Virus record (IMG/VR): IMGVR_UViG_3300006792_000001
Span: 1 to 43,430 of that record
Strand: one strand, 5' to 3'
Length of the DNA stretch: 43,430 nt
Source: a virus
The position numbers and the translations under genes are program-made. The notes under the pieces are model-generated. The model did no database searches. It was not told where the DNA came from and saw only the letters and a program-made list of their open reading frames with translations. Each line of letters begins with the position of its first letter. The first letter of the stretch is position 1. Of the stretch, positions 1 through 7,550 are shown piece after piece.

Positions 1-123
1 CGATGCTACCTACGGCATTGACATCCTCGAACAGCGCAGCCGGGTGACGGCCATCAGTAACTACACGTCGTATTCGGTGAGTGCGCCGGACGTGGCGGCC
101 AATAGCAACTGGCCGGCGCACGA
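1..123. repeat. Terminal direct repeat, left copy
   Basis: These 123 bases are identical to the last 123 bases of the window (43308-43430). The repeat lies inside a coding frame that stays in phase across the join. The simplest reading is a circular assembly or a circularly permuted genome, with the overlap left at both ends. A physical terminal repeat is less likely because it would fall in the middle of a gene. Confidence 0.95.
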
Positions 124-445
124 GGTTATTACGGCAGACCGGCCGTCAGATGTCAAAAACATCGCCGAAGCCGAGATTACTCGTCGCCTAACACCCCAGA
201 TCGTTATCACCGGCGGCGTCCCGCGTGACTACTGGTCGTTGCGCGAGGGCGACTACCTGCGGGTATTGATCCCGTGGGCGCGTTTCAGCGGCGCAACCAC
301 GCTCACACGCATTATCAGTCGCGAGATCGACGAACAGGGTGAGGTGATGCGACTGGATTTGCAAACGGAATCCGGGCAGCTTAGCACTAACCGCGTGCTG
401 AACGACATCCGCCAGATACAACGCACTTTGCAGAGAGTGGGATAA
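1..445 (+). CDS. Tail hub/baseplate protein, C-terminal part (continues from the right end)
   Basis: This is the 3' end of the gene that starts at 41899. Codons begin at position 2, in phase with 41899 when 43308 is placed on position 1, and stop at TAA 443-445. The joined protein is about 617 residues. This part has the alternating polar/hydrophobic strands and the charged C-terminal helix (ending RQIQRTLQRVG) expected of a siphovirus tail hub or minor tail protein that follows the distal tail protein. No catalytic motif is visible. An ATG in another frame overlaps closely (TAAATG at 443-448). Confidence 0.75.
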   Translation, partial: DATYGIDILEQRSRVTAISNYTSYSVSAPDVAANSNWPAHEVITADRPSDVKNIAEAEITRRLTPQIVITGGVPRDYWSLREGDYLRVLIPWARFSGATTLTRIISREIDEQGEVMRLDLQTESGQLSTNRVLNDIRQIQRTLQRVG

Positions 446-447
446 AT

Positions 448-891
448 GAGCGCAACACCACCGGCACACGAACTTATGAGAACCTGGTCCGGCTCGTACA
501 AGGCTTCCTACCAGCCGACTACTATCTCGGGTATGAGCTGATCCATACCAATGTATCCGATGCCGAGCGCATACGTGCCGATAACGAGATGAAGGCGCGC
601 TGGCGGGAGCGGCTGGGCAACGAGAAGGCACGCGGCAAGACGGGCGCAGGTGACGACCTGGCGGCGCTGCCGGGTGACGCCACGACGCTCGCCACGGCAA
701 GCGTCCTGTTCGAGGTGCTCCATCTGCCGACGGGCCTGCAAGCGGTTCGCACGGTGCCGATGGACACGCTTATCAGTGTGGCAACCCAGTGGCAGACGGC
801 GAATGCCACCCAGCGCGCGAGCATCCAAACGCAAGTTGAGAATTATTTGCAGGGCTTTTACGCGCTGTGCGCGGCACGGGTGGCGTCATGA
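448..891 (+). CDS. Hypothetical protein with no canonical start in frame upstream of 589
   Basis: The frame is open from 391 to the stop at 889-891. Its translation from about 448 looks like a real protein, with segments such as ENLVRLVQGFLPADYYLGYE and a helical C-terminal half, and it follows directly after the tail hub gene. The first in-frame ATG is at 589, which would discard about 47 protein-like residues. Upstream there is only an ATA (442) and a CTG (484). An ATG at 446 lies one frame away and gives just 31 codons. A rare start, a -1 shift or a single-base assembly error could explain this. I do not recognise the function; a tail or virion accessory protein is likely from context. Confidence 0.6.
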   Translation, partial: ERNTTGTRTYENLVRLVQGFLPADYYLGYELIHTNVSDAERIRADNEMKARWRERLGNEKARGKTGAGDDLAALPGDATTLATASVLFEVLHLPTGLQAVRTVPMDTLISVATQWQTANATQRASIQTQVENYLQGFYALCAARVAS

Positions 892-928
892 CTATCGCAG
901 ATGATGACGACAGAGGCGAGGTTTAGGT

Positions 929-1210
929 TTGAACAACGTACCAGTCTCTGACATTCAGGAGATCAAGGGCCAACTCCGCAGCATCTCCGAGAAGGTTTCG
1001 CACCTCGGAGAGAACCAGAAGCACCTTATCCACCGCATGGACACGCTGGATAAAACGATTGATGACAAGATCGAACTGGCGATTCGCCGCACCCTGGCCC
1101 ACACCGACAGCACCCGGCGGGAGGTGTCGAGCTGGGTGATCGGCATGGTGGCGTTCGGCTTCATGGTGCTGTTCGGGCTGATTCAGGTGGCGGTGTCGCT
1201 GTGGACATGA
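929..1210 (+). CDS. XhlA-like coiled-coil membrane protein (lysis-associated)
   Basis: This 93-residue protein starts at TTG. The first 65 residues form an amphipathic, charged helix with heptad-like spacing (IKGQLRSISEKVSHLGENQK). A single C-terminal membrane segment follows (about residues 69-90, WVIGMVAFGFMVLFGLIQVA). This is the layout of XhlA/haemolysin-like proteins that sit beside holins and endolysins. It opens the lysis region and overlaps the next gene by ATGA at 1207-1210. A 12-codon frame (888-926) lies just upstream and may only couple translation. Family assignment rests on architecture and context. Confidence 0.6.
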   Translation: MNNVPVSDIQEIKGQLRSISEKVSHLGENQKHLIHRMDTLDKTIDDKIELAIRRTLAHTDSTRREVSSWVIGMVAFGFMVLFGLIQVAVSLWT

Positions 1211-1536
1211 CGCTCTACATCATCACGCTGCTGGGCTACAACCTGCTGCTGGTTGAGCTGCTATTTATCGCCTTCATGGCCCATCGCTTCAACAGCACGG
1301 CCACGAACGGCAGCGGGGGACTGCTGGGCCCGTTCGCGTTCATTCTCGCCACGATCATCCTGCGCCTGGACGTGTCGCTCCTCGATCTCCCCATTACGCT
1401 CGGGCTCGTCTGGCGGCTGCTGGGCGTCATGCAGTTATGGGGGGCGGTCTCGGTCGGGGCGCTGGTCTGCGAACACATGCTGGGCGGGGTACAGGAATAC
1501 CGTGCCGGACAACGAGGGGAAGGAACGCAGCGATGA
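1207..1536 (+). CDS. Small multi-pass membrane protein, holin-like
   Basis: The protein has 109 residues if translation starts at the ATG overlapping the upstream stop (ATGA); a GTG at 1201 is possible. It has two or three hydrophobic segments: about residues 3-25 (LYIITLLGYNLLLVELLFIAF), 40-60 and 66-90. The tail is short, charged and Arg-rich. Position between an XhlA-like protein and the endolysin fits a holin or lysis-regulating membrane protein. No sequence-level family is recognised. Confidence 0.5.
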   Translation: MTLYIITLLGYNLLLVELLFIAFMAHRFNSTATNGSGGLLGPFAFILATIILRLDVSLLDLPITLGLVWRLLGVMQLWGAVSVGALVCEHMLGGVQEYRAGQRGEGTQR

Positions 1537-1622
1537 ACCAGGAGATCGGTAGTGTCATTGTGGCGTTGGCGTTTATCGCGCTGGTGTGGATAGCGTTTAG
1601 GCATGGAGAGGACGAACAATGA
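1533..1622 (+). CDS. 29-residue single-span membrane peptide
   Basis: The translation MNQEIGSVIVALAFIALVWI continues with a short acidic end, giving one membrane helix. Its ATG overlaps the stop of the upstream gene, and its stop overlaps the ATG of the next gene (ATGA at both ends), so it is probably translated by coupling. Size and place in the lysis cassette suggest a holin partner or pinholin-like peptide, but this is inference. Confidence 0.5.
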   Translation: MNQEIGSVIVALAFIALVWIAFRHGEDEQ

Positions 1623-2335
1623 GACAGGTTGTGGCTGCTGTGCTGTTGACGACACCGATGCTCGGTGGAATGGTGACGACTAGCGCCGCCGAGAGCTGGT
1701 CTGGCGCCGCTGCTTTCTACGATCCCAGCTACAGCAGAGGCTCGTGGTGCAACATGCTGGCGCTGCACGCGAGTTGGGGGAACGCGATTGACGGCTGGTC
1801 CTGCGACCCGAACGGGTATTACTCGGTCTACCCAGGCATCGCGCCGGGTACGCGACTCTGGGTTGAGGCCAACGGGGTCGGCATCTGGACGACCGTTGGT
1901 GACAGCGTTCAGGCTGAGCACGTTGACCAGTGGCTCGGTCGCTGGGCAATTGAACTGTCGTGGAGCGCGTTCACCACACTGGGGCTGGATGGCAACAATT
2001 GGGCGAGCGTCTCAACGACGGGGCCGGTCACAGTTGCGAAAGCGCCGACTCCTGCTGCAGATGCTCGGTACTTCACGGAAACGAATCACAGTATTGGACA
2101 CGGATTCCTAGCGTATTGGGAAGCGAACGGGGGCATACGAATTTTCGGTCTGCCCTTGACCGAGGAATTCGTCGCGGCTGATAGTGGATTGACCACACAA
2201 TGTTTCGAGCGCATGGTATTGGAAAATAATCCCGCAAATAAAGACTGGGCTATCAGGGGGCGTTTTGTGTCTGCTGGGTGTCCTGACATGATGGAGAGGA
2301 CGAACGATGACGGTAACAATTCACTCCCCATTTAA
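1619..2335 (+). CDS. Secreted double-psi beta-barrel (RlpA-like) protein with Chloroflexota-type C-terminal module
   Basis: The 238-residue protein begins with a signal peptide (MRQVVAAVLLTTPMLGGMVT, likely cut after TSAA). Residues about 30-135 resemble the RlpA/3D double-psi beta-barrel: an AAFYDPS start, the APGTRLWVEANG segment and an Asp in TTVGDSVQ where RlpA-type transglycosylases keep their catalytic Asp, then a helix with ELSWSAFTTLGL. Residues about 150-225 (RYFTETNHSIGHGFLAYWEA, IRIFGLPLTEEF, CFERMVLENNP) match the module known from Chloroflexota surface proteins. A wall-cleaving or wall-binding role beside the endolysin is likely, but enzymatic activity is unproven. It overlaps the next gene by 29 bases. 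Confidence 0.65.
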   Translation: MRQVVAAVLLTTPMLGGMVTTSAAESWSGAAAFYDPSYSRGSWCNMLALHASWGNAIDGWSCDPNGYYSVYPGIAPGTRLWVEANGVGIWTTVGDSVQAEHVDQWLGRWAIELSWSAFTTLGLDGNNWASVSTTGPVTVAKAPTPAADARYFTETNHSIGHGFLAYWEANGGIRIFGLPLTEEFVAADSGLTTQCFERMVLENNPANKDWAIRGRFVSAGCPDMMERTNDDGNNSLPI

Positions 2336-3677
2336 GGCAAAGCCACGGATTTCGGAGACAGTCTTCGTGTCTGTACTGGCAGACCGCAACTCATTTGAGT
2401 CCGATGCGTTGTGGTTGCCGACTGTGCCCTCAGAGCGACGGGAAGAGGCCCGCGCTATCTACAGCATGATTGTAGCGGAAGGACACGACCCGGCAACGTG
2501 GCTGGCAATTCTGGGGAAGGAAAGTTCATTCGGTACGAATCAAGCGTCGGTACTCTGGCGTAACAGCACCCATAGCTGGACCAACGCCCGCACTGTCCGG
2601 CATCCCGCCCTCAAACAACGGACCGAAATCATCCATGACGCCTCACGAGGATCCGACTACGTGCGTTACCGCAACGCATATGACAGCGTGCAGGATGGTT
2701 TGTACCGCGTTGATGAGCCCGGCTATGCCTACCGCAACGCCAAGGCAACCACCATCGTCGAGCACATCCGCGTATGGGCGCCAGCCAAAGACAAAAATAT
2801 GCCCGAGCAATATGCCCAGCAGATGGTGGACTGGATCAATGCATGGATGGCTGCTGAACCAGTGAAGGAAGAGCCGCCCGTGTCGCAGACCGACCAGCCC
2901 GGCTACGACTGGAAATACAGCCCCTGCTTTGGCTATCCGATAGACACTGCGGGGCGCAATGGCATCACCATCGACCGCATTATCTATCACACCAGCGAGG
3001 GCAGTTTCGATAGTGGCGTTAATTGGCTAACACGTTGGCCGACGGCGACGGATGAGGGCAGCTCGACGCATTATTTTATCTCGGCGGACGGCAAGCGCCG
3101 GGCGCAACTCGTGCGCGAACGTGACGCGGCCTGGACAGCCGGCAACCGTGAGTACAACCTGCGCGGTGTCAACATCGAGCTGGAGGGCTACGCGGCCAGG
3201 GGCGGGTTTACCGAGGGAGCCTATCGCGAGCTGGCGGCACTCTCGGCGGGCATCATGCAACGCCATCCGGGTATCAAGGCCGTCAGTCGTGAGTATCTTA
3301 TTGGTCATTATCAGGTGCCGCCGCCGAACGATCATACCGATCCGGGCCCACATTTTAGATGGGATACACTGCTGCGCTACATCAACGAGGCGCGGGATGT
3401 TGGCGCGCAACCGCCGAAACCACATCCCACGGCACGTTTCTTCTCGGCGACAGGCCAGTTTATCTCTCAAGGTTTTAAAGATTTTTGGGAACAATTCGGT
3501 GACGACCGTGTGTCGATTGCCGTGTTCGGCTATCCCTTGAGTGGCGAGTCGCCCTTTATGACGCCCGACGGAAAACAGGGGTCGCAACAGTATTTCGAGA
3601 GGGCAAAGTTCGAATGGCATCCGGGAGTTGGCGTGCTCCTGGCACGTCTTGGCGCTGAGGCATTGGAGGCAGCATGA
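2307..3677 (+). CDS. Endolysin: lysozyme/glucosaminidase-like domain, amidase_2 domain, Chloroflexota-type C-terminal module
   Basis: The enzyme has 456 residues and three parts. Residues about 28-185 form a lysozyme/glucosaminidase-like fold with a candidate catalytic Glu in ILGKESSFGT (about residue 72). Residues about 220-360 are an N-acetylmuramoyl-L-alanine amidase (amidase_2) with zinc ligands in IIYHTSEG (His about 228), IGHYQVP (His about 333) and DPGPHFRW. Residues about 377-447 carry RFFSATGQFISQGFKDFW, VFGYPLSGE and QQYFERAKFEWHP, the module also present in the upstream protein, probably for cell-wall attachment. There is no signal peptide, so export depends on a holin. The ATG has a GAGAGGACG ribosome site inside the previous gene. 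Confidence 0.85.
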   Translation: MTVTIHSPFKAKPRISETVFVSVLADRNSFESDALWLPTVPSERREEARAIYSMIVAEGHDPATWLAILGKESSFGTNQASVLWRNSTHSWTNARTVRHPALKQRTEIIHDASRGSDYVRYRNAYDSVQDGLYRVDEPGYAYRNAKATTIVEHIRVWAPAKDKNMPEQYAQQMVDWINAWMAAEPVKEEPPVSQTDQPGYDWKYSPCFGYPIDTAGRNGITIDRIIYHTSEGSFDSGVNWLTRWPTATDEGSSTHYFISADGKRRAQLVRERDAAWTAGNREYNLRGVNIELEGYAARGGFTEGAYRELAALSAGIMQRHPGIKAVSREYLIGHYQVPPPNDHTDPGPHFRWDTLLRYINEARDVGAQPPKPHPTARFFSATGQFISQGFKDFWEQFGDDRVSIAVFGYPLSGESPFMTPDGKQGSQQYFERAKFEWHPGVGVLLARLGAEALEAA

Positions 3678-4060
3678 GAAAGCCAGTGGAGTTTGATAAC
3701 TACCCTATCGACATCCCGTTCGGCCCGTATCGTGCGGTTTTAAAGCACTGGGTAGATGGTGACACGTGCGATGCGTACATTGACCAGGGGCTAAATAAAT
3801 ACGCTTACGAGACGCTGCGCATTCGCAATTTAAATACCTGGGAGATATACGGTCAGAAAGACCCCGGCGAGCTAGAGAAAGGGCAGGCAGCGCGTCAAGC
3901 AGCGCTCGATCTGGTGCCCATCGGCACGCCGGTCAAGGTCGTCACCTACAAGGATAAAACCAGTTTCGGCAGATACATAGCTGACATAATCCTGGAGGAC
4001 GGGCGCGATGTTGCAACCGAGATGACGCGCCTGGGACATGCCAAACCGGAGGCAACATGA
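3674..4060 (+). CDS. Staphylococcal nuclease-like (SNase) protein
   Basis: The 128-residue protein follows the SNase fold pattern: KHWVDGDTCDAYIDQGL, then LRIRNLNTWEIYG, then SFGRYIADIILEDGRDVATE and a final GHAKPE. The Arg/Glu pair in the second segment and the Arg in FGRY sit where SNase has its catalytic Arg, Glu and Arg. There is no signal peptide. It overlaps both neighbours by ATGA-type junctions. It could degrade host DNA or act in recombination; substrate is unknown. Confidence 0.75.
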   Translation: MRKPVEFDNYPIDIPFGPYRAVLKHWVDGDTCDAYIDQGLNKYAYETLRIRNLNTWEIYGQKDPGELEKGQAARQAALDLVPIGTPVKVVTYKDKTSFGRYIADIILEDGRDVATEMTRLGHAKPEAT

Positions 4061-4923
4061 GCGTAGAGCTACACCACGGCGATTGCCTTGCCGTCATACG
4101 TGAGATGGCCGATGCGTCTGTTGACGCGGTTATTACCGATCCGCCATATGGGATCAATATCGACAAGAGTAATCCATGGGATAAGCCGGTCGATATTGCT
4201 GCGTTCACTGCTGAAGCGGCGAGAGTTGGCCGTGACTTCTGCGTTGTCTTCGGACAAATGCCCACTCTCATGGACTGGCACGCGGCGGCTGTGGCAAACG
4301 GGATGTACTTTATGGAGCACATCAGCTGGGTCAAGCGCAGCGCAACGATGGGCAACCGATTATCAAGAGGGCATGAATCCATCCTGATCTACTCCATTGG
4401 CGAGCACCGGACGTTTCACCGGACACGAGGTCCGTATGAGGATGTCAAACTGCCCGGCGTGCTCGTGGATGTAACAACGTTGGATTCAATTCGCCGTTAC
4501 ATCGGAGAGATGCAGCGAAAAATTGACGGCCATCACGGGTTTCGGACGAATAACGTGCATCAAAACCCAGCGTGGGGTACTCGATATCCCCGTCAAGGAT
4601 ATGAATCAGCACCACGTGAGGTCAATTACACCAATGTCTGGTCGTTTCTACCGCCGGGACAACGCAAACGCACCGGCGAGTACAACCATCCTGCCCAAAA
4701 GCCAGTGGACATTATGCGCCGCCTGGTTGCCATGACGTGCGCACCCGGAGGCACGGTGCTTGATCCATTCGCGGGTAGCGGCACAACCGGATGCGCTGCC
4801 CTGCTCGAAGGCGTCAACTTTATTGGCATTGAGCAGGACGCGGGTTTTGTCGAAATCGCGCGGCAGAGAATAGCGGATATTCAGTCGCGGCCAATGTTGC
4901 CAATACCAGAGGAGGCGGCATGA
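4057..4923 (+). CDS. DNA methyltransferase, beta class (DPPYG first)
   Basis: This 288-residue adenine-N6 or cytosine-N4 DNA MTase has catalytic motif IV as DPPYGIN near residue 28 and the SAM-binding motif I as LDPFAGSGTTG near residue 234. That order defines the beta class. The middle part is probably the target-recognition region. No restriction enzyme lies nearby, so it is an orphan enzyme, likely to protect phage DNA from host restriction. It is the first of three DNA MTases in this genome. Confidence 0.88.
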   Translation: MSVELHHGDCLAVIREMADASVDAVITDPPYGINIDKSNPWDKPVDIAAFTAEAARVGRDFCVVFGQMPTLMDWHAAAVANGMYFMEHISWVKRSATMGNRLSRGHESILIYSIGEHRTFHRTRGPYEDVKLPGVLVDVTTLDSIRRYIGEMQRKIDGHHGFRTNNVHQNPAWGTRYPRQGYESAPREVNYTNVWSFLPPGQRKRTGEYNHPAQKPVDIMRRLVAMTCAPGGTVLDPFAGSGTTGCAALLEGVNFIGIEQDAGFVEIARQRIADIQSRPMLPIPEEAA

Positions 4924-5001
4924 CAACCAGTGCGCAACGCGCGCCGCCGTAGTCAGGATACCCGGCTAGCACGTTTGTTCTGTTAATGAAAAGGAGACGA
5001 T

Positions 5002-5214
5002 ATGCCTGCCTACACATTTAGATTTTCTGCTGAAACACTTTGGTTTTTTGTAATAGTTTTTCTAACGCCCATCTTCTCGGCATTGGCCGTCCTGGATGAA
5101 ACATCACTGACCAACTGGCAGCCGTGGGTCGTTGGAGTCTTCGCCGCGTCGGTGCGCGCGCTTGCCGCCGCAATCATCGCCAAACTCGGGCCGGGCGGTT
5201 TCAAGGCGTCGTAA
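5002..5214 (+). CDS. Two-span small membrane protein, probable holin
   Basis: The protein has 70 residues. Two hydrophobic helices (about residues 13-31, LWFFVIVFLTPIFSALAVL, and 43-61, VVGVFAASVRALAAAIIAKL) are joined by a short polar turn. A good ribosome site (AAGGAGA) precedes the ATG. Size and topology are typical of class II holins, and it follows the lysis genes. The 78 bases between the MTase and this gene hold only a 10-codon frame. Confidence 0.6.
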   Translation: MPAYTFRFSAETLWFFVIVFLTPIFSALAVLDETSLTNWQPWVVGVFAASVRALAAAIIAKLGPGGFKAS

Positions 5215-5232
5215 TGAGACGGGACAGCAGCT

Positions 5233-5508
5233 ATGCCCAATGACCGGACGGCGCTCGGGCCATACCGCGAGACGGCCCTCCTGCGAAAATGGCAGGGCCG
5301 TCCACAGAAAGGAGAGCCGGATGAAGTAATCGAACGCACCTGGCACTATGAGGCCGACCATACCCTCGTCACCTGCCCACGGCGTATCGCCGAGATCGAC
5401 GCATTTATTAACGGTAGTACAGAGCAGAATACCGATGCGCTGTTAGCCCTTGACGAGGATATCCAGCATGTGCGCGTTGACGAAACAGCGCGTTTGAAAA
5501 TAGCATAG
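5233..5508 (+). CDS. Hypothetical protein, 91 residues
   Basis: This soluble, acidic protein (WHYEADHTLVTCPRRIAEID; HVRVDETARLKIA at the end) lies between a holin-like gene and a fibre-like gene and shares their strand. A 9-codon frame at 5214-5243 overlaps its start and may couple translation. I do not recognise the family. Position suggests a virion accessory protein. Confidence 0.6.
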   Translation: MPNDRTALGPYRETALLRKWQGRPQKGEPDEVIERTWHYEADHTLVTCPRRIAEIDAFINGSTEQNTDALLALDEDIQHVRVDETARLKIA

Positions 5509-5521
5509 AAGGAGCCACACA

Positions 5522-5905
5522 ATGCCTTTGACTAACTTGTCCCGCGATCTTCTCAGTGATGCCATTATCGGTGGCACAACCTACGCCAAGCTGTCGAACG
5601 CTAACGCCAATCTGGGTGTCGGTGATAGCTCTACAGCCTTTGCCGCAACGCAGACCGACCTGATTGCGGCTACCAATAAACTACGCAAGGGGATGGACGC
5701 GACCTTCCCAACACGCGCCGCAAACGCGCTCACATTCCAGGCAACGTTTACATCGGCGGAAGCCAACTGGGTTTGGAATGAATGGGGTTTATTTAATAGC
5801 GCGACTGCGGGCAATATGTATTCAAGAAAGGTAGAAGCCTTAGGCACCAAAAGTTCAGGATCGACGTGGGAAATTTCTGTCTCGTCAACATTGACCCTGG
5901 CGTAG
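5522..5905 (+). CDS. Virion structural protein, tail fibre/appendage-like
   Basis: The 127-residue protein has the pattern GVGDSSTAFAATQTDLIAAT followed by TFPTRAANALTFQATFTSAE and VWNEWGLFNSATAGN. This matches a common small phage virion family seen near tail fibres. The C-terminal half is rich in Ser/Thr and beta strands. A GAAGGAG ribosome site precedes the ATG. It is the last plus-strand gene before the convergent lysogeny arm. Confidence 0.6.
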   Translation: MPLTNLSRDLLSDAIIGGTTYAKLSNANANLGVGDSSTAFAATQTDLIAATNKLRKGMDATFPTRAANALTFQATFTSAEANWVWNEWGLFNSATAGNMYSRKVEALGTKSSGSTWEISVSSTLTLA

Positions 5906-5916
5906 TTTTTGCCTAT

Positions 5917-5952
5917 GGTGGGTTGATTGAATCATACTACAACCAACCCACC
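5917..5952. repeat. Inverted repeat after the late operon
   Basis: GGTGGGTTG (5917-5925) pairs perfectly with CAACCCACC (5944-5952) across an 18-base loop, directly after the fibre-like gene. There is no T-run on its 3' side. A second small stem, AGGGC/GCCCT, lies further downstream near 6000. The 148 bases from 5906 to 6053 otherwise contain no gene. Confidence 0.6.
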
Positions 5953-6038
5953 CTCGCACTAACGTGCGCCTAACCACAGCCAACTCCACCCGAGCGCCAA
6001 GGGCGAACGGCCCTGCCAAGGCGCGAATTCTCCTTCCC

Positions 6039-6075
6039 GGAGTACCCCGGCCGTCATTGGCCGGGGTGCTCCTTT
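6039..6075 (+). terminator. Hairpin between convergent operons, likely terminator
   Basis: GGAGTACCCCGGCC (6039-6052) pairs with GGCCGGGGTGCTCC (6059-6072), a 14-bp stem with one G-T pair and a 6-base loop, followed by TTT. It sits where the plus-strand late operon meets the minus-strand operon and overlaps the last codons of the minus gene. The short T-run makes efficiency uncertain. Confidence 0.6.
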
Positions 6076-6287
6076 GTGCGGGCGGCGGTTGGTCGTCGAG
6101 GGGCTGGCTTGCGGACGCGAATGTAGCGCGCGATCTCCGAGCTCTCTATGAGCCAGTCGCGCCCGAGTTTCGTGGCCGTCAGTCGTTTGGCCTTTATGGC
6201 CTGGCGTAGCGTGTCCGGCATGATGCCAGCGCGCTCGGCAGCCTGCTTGAGCGTGAGAGGGTACATGTTGCCCTTGGGTTCGTCCAT
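6054..6287 (-). CDS. Excisionase/MerR-like helix-turn-helix protein
   Basis: This 77-residue DNA-binding protein has the segment LTLKQAAERAGIMPDTLRQA, a helix-turn-helix of the MerR/excisionase (HTH_17) type, followed by KLGRDWLIESSEIARYI, the usual wing. The C-terminus is basic. An AGGAG ribosome site lies 5 bases before the ATG at 6287. It is the last gene of the minus operon that starts near 7803. It could be the recombination directionality factor for the integrase or a small regulator. Confidence 0.7.
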   Translation of the reverse strand: MDEPKGNMYPLTLKQAAERAGIMPDTLRQAIKAKRLTATKLGRDWLIESSEIARYIRVRKPAPRRPTAARTKEHPGQ

Positions 6288-6301
6288 GGTTACTCCTGGT
6301 A

Positions 6302-7033
6302 CTACGGCATAAGATCAACGGCTTCTTCCATGAGTTGACCGGCTCGTTCGATTTTGGCCGTTCCCTGCTTGATTCGATTTACATTATTGGTGTCGATCCC
6401 GGCGGAGATATCGTCTGCCGCACTGGTCAGTTCTCTCATGCTCTGAAGAGTCTTACTATGTGCGGCGGCGAACCGTGGTGGTGGCGATAGGTCCTGAAGC
6501 TTTCGATAATTTGTATCCCATGTGACGAACTCGACAGCAACCAGCCCGTTCCAACTGCCCTCTCCTATGCGCGGGTTTTCCGCAAGCCGTGAGAACCTAA
6601 CCAGACTACTGGCCGTATCGTCGGTAATGGTGAACAACGCGCTTGTATACGCCGACTCACTGGTGGTGGACGATTGTTGTAAGCGGGTAGCCGTCGGCCG
6701 TGATGAGCCGGACGTAACGGAACGCCGTTCATTGGAGTCGCCGGAATCGTTGCCACCAAGGGCAATCATCACGATCAGCACAACCACAACTGCAACAGCA
6801 ATAAGCGGCTTTTTGATCGACCGCGAAGGCCACGTTGCTATAGGGCTGGACGCATCCTCATCCAGTGCCCGCTCCAGCAATGTTTCGTATGGTGTCCCGG
6901 TCGTTTCAGCGGCGTGCCGGAGCTGCTGCTCCACTCCGGTGCGCGGACGCTCGCAGACCGGGCAGAAGCGCGCCGCCACCGGGACAGGCGAGCCACAGGT
7001 CGAGCATTCAACCGGCGGGCTATACTTCGTCAT
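6302..7033 (-). CDS. Zinc-ribbon, single-span membrane protein
   Basis: The protein has 243 residues from the ATG at 7033, preceded by AAAGGAG. An N-terminal zinc ribbon (CSTCGSPVPVAARFCPVCER) is followed by a basic stretch, one membrane span (KPLIAVAVVVVLIVMIAL, about residues 75-93), a Ser/Thr-rich linker, then a helical domain of about 120 residues. The ribbon would be cytoplasmic and the helical domain outside. Its place in the lysogeny arm suggests expression in the lysogen, for example as a superinfection-exclusion protein, but this is inference. Confidence 0.6.
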   Translation of the reverse strand: MTKYSPPVECSTCGSPVPVAARFCPVCERPRTGVEQQLRHAAETTGTPYETLLERALDEDASSPIATWPSRSIKKPLIAVAVVVVLIVMIALGGNDSGDSNERRSVTSGSSRPTATRLQQSSTTSESAYTSALFTITDDTASSLVRFSRLAENPRIGEGSWNGLVAVEFVTWDTNYRKLQDLSPPPRFAAAHSKTLQSMRELTSAADDISAGIDTNNVNRIKQGTAKIERAGQLMEEAVDLMP

Positions 7034-7203
7034 GCTGCGATCTCCTTTCCGCAATAGCCACACGTGTCCTCATCGCATGCGGCAACGAGCAGGGCGGGGT
7101 ATTTCTCGTCTTCATTCAGTAGCTCCCAACATTCGGGGCAGGCATAGCTGCCGCCGTCAAGCTGGTAGATACAGGGATAGGTAACGCCGTCGAATGGGGT
7201 CAT
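7030..7203 (-). CDS. 57-residue zinc-ribbon protein
   Basis: The frame runs from ATG 7203 to TGA 7032-7030. It overlaps the genes on both sides by ATGA, which strongly supports translation. It carries two Cys pairs, YACPECWELL and DTCGYCGKEI, and a short middle part. This is a small zinc-binding protein of unknown function, perhaps nucleic-acid or protein binding. Confidence 0.65.
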   Translation of the reverse strand: MTPFDGVTYPCIYQLDGGSYACPECWELLNEDEKYPALLVAACDEDTCGYCGKEIAA

Positions 7204-7514
7204 GCTGGGGCACCTTCCTTTTTCGAGCGTTTGTATTCCGCGACTTCCTGGGCGACGATCATCTGGGCACGCTTTACGATTGCGGCAAGGGTGGCTGCGC
7301 TGAATTCGATATTGGTTACACGGGTCCAGGAGTTGTTGTCAACGTACTCCTCGGTGTCATAACGGAGGTCAAAGGTCCAACCGTACGGCTGGTCGTTGAT
7401 CTCGGCGGCGACCTCCGTCAGGGTCCGCTCATCGTATGGAGAGCCGTATGCCTCGACCAGTTGATAGGTGGCGTGCTCGACGTGTTGCTCGTGGCGGGTG
7501 CGTTCCTGTGTCAT
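7200..7514 (-). CDS. Hypothetical protein, 104 residues
   Basis: This is a polar, mostly helical protein (TRHEQHVEHATYQLVEAYGS; ending EVAEYKRSKKEGAPA) with no recognised domain. A GGAAGGG ribosome site lies before the ATG at 7514. It belongs to the minus operon 7760-6054, overlapping the zinc-ribbon gene by ATGA. Confidence 0.55.
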   Translation of the reverse strand: MTQERTRHEQHVEHATYQLVEAYGSPYDERTLTEVAAEINDQPYGWTFDLRYDTEEYVDNNSWTRVTNIEFSAATLAAIVKRAQMIVAQEVAEYKRSKKEGAPA

Positions 7515-7550
7515 GGTGGGTCCCTTCCTATATCGTGCAGGGGCTAGTCG

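Noticed and set aside
1-123. True physical terminal repeat
   Set aside because: The repeat lies inside one coding frame that continues across the join; assembly overlap of a circular molecule is simpler.
188-700. Long minus-strand frame over the first tail genes
   Set aside because: It is antisense to two coding frames, Arg/Pro/His-rich, has no ribosome site and resembles no protein family.
3027-3620. Minus-strand frame of 197 codons inside the endolysin gene
   Set aside because: It is a shadow of the amidase domain. The composition is typical of GC-rich antisense frames and there is no start signal.
5917-5952. Hairpin as the main late terminator
   Set aside because: The stem is good but lacks a T-run; the hairpin at 6039-6072 is stronger and better placed.
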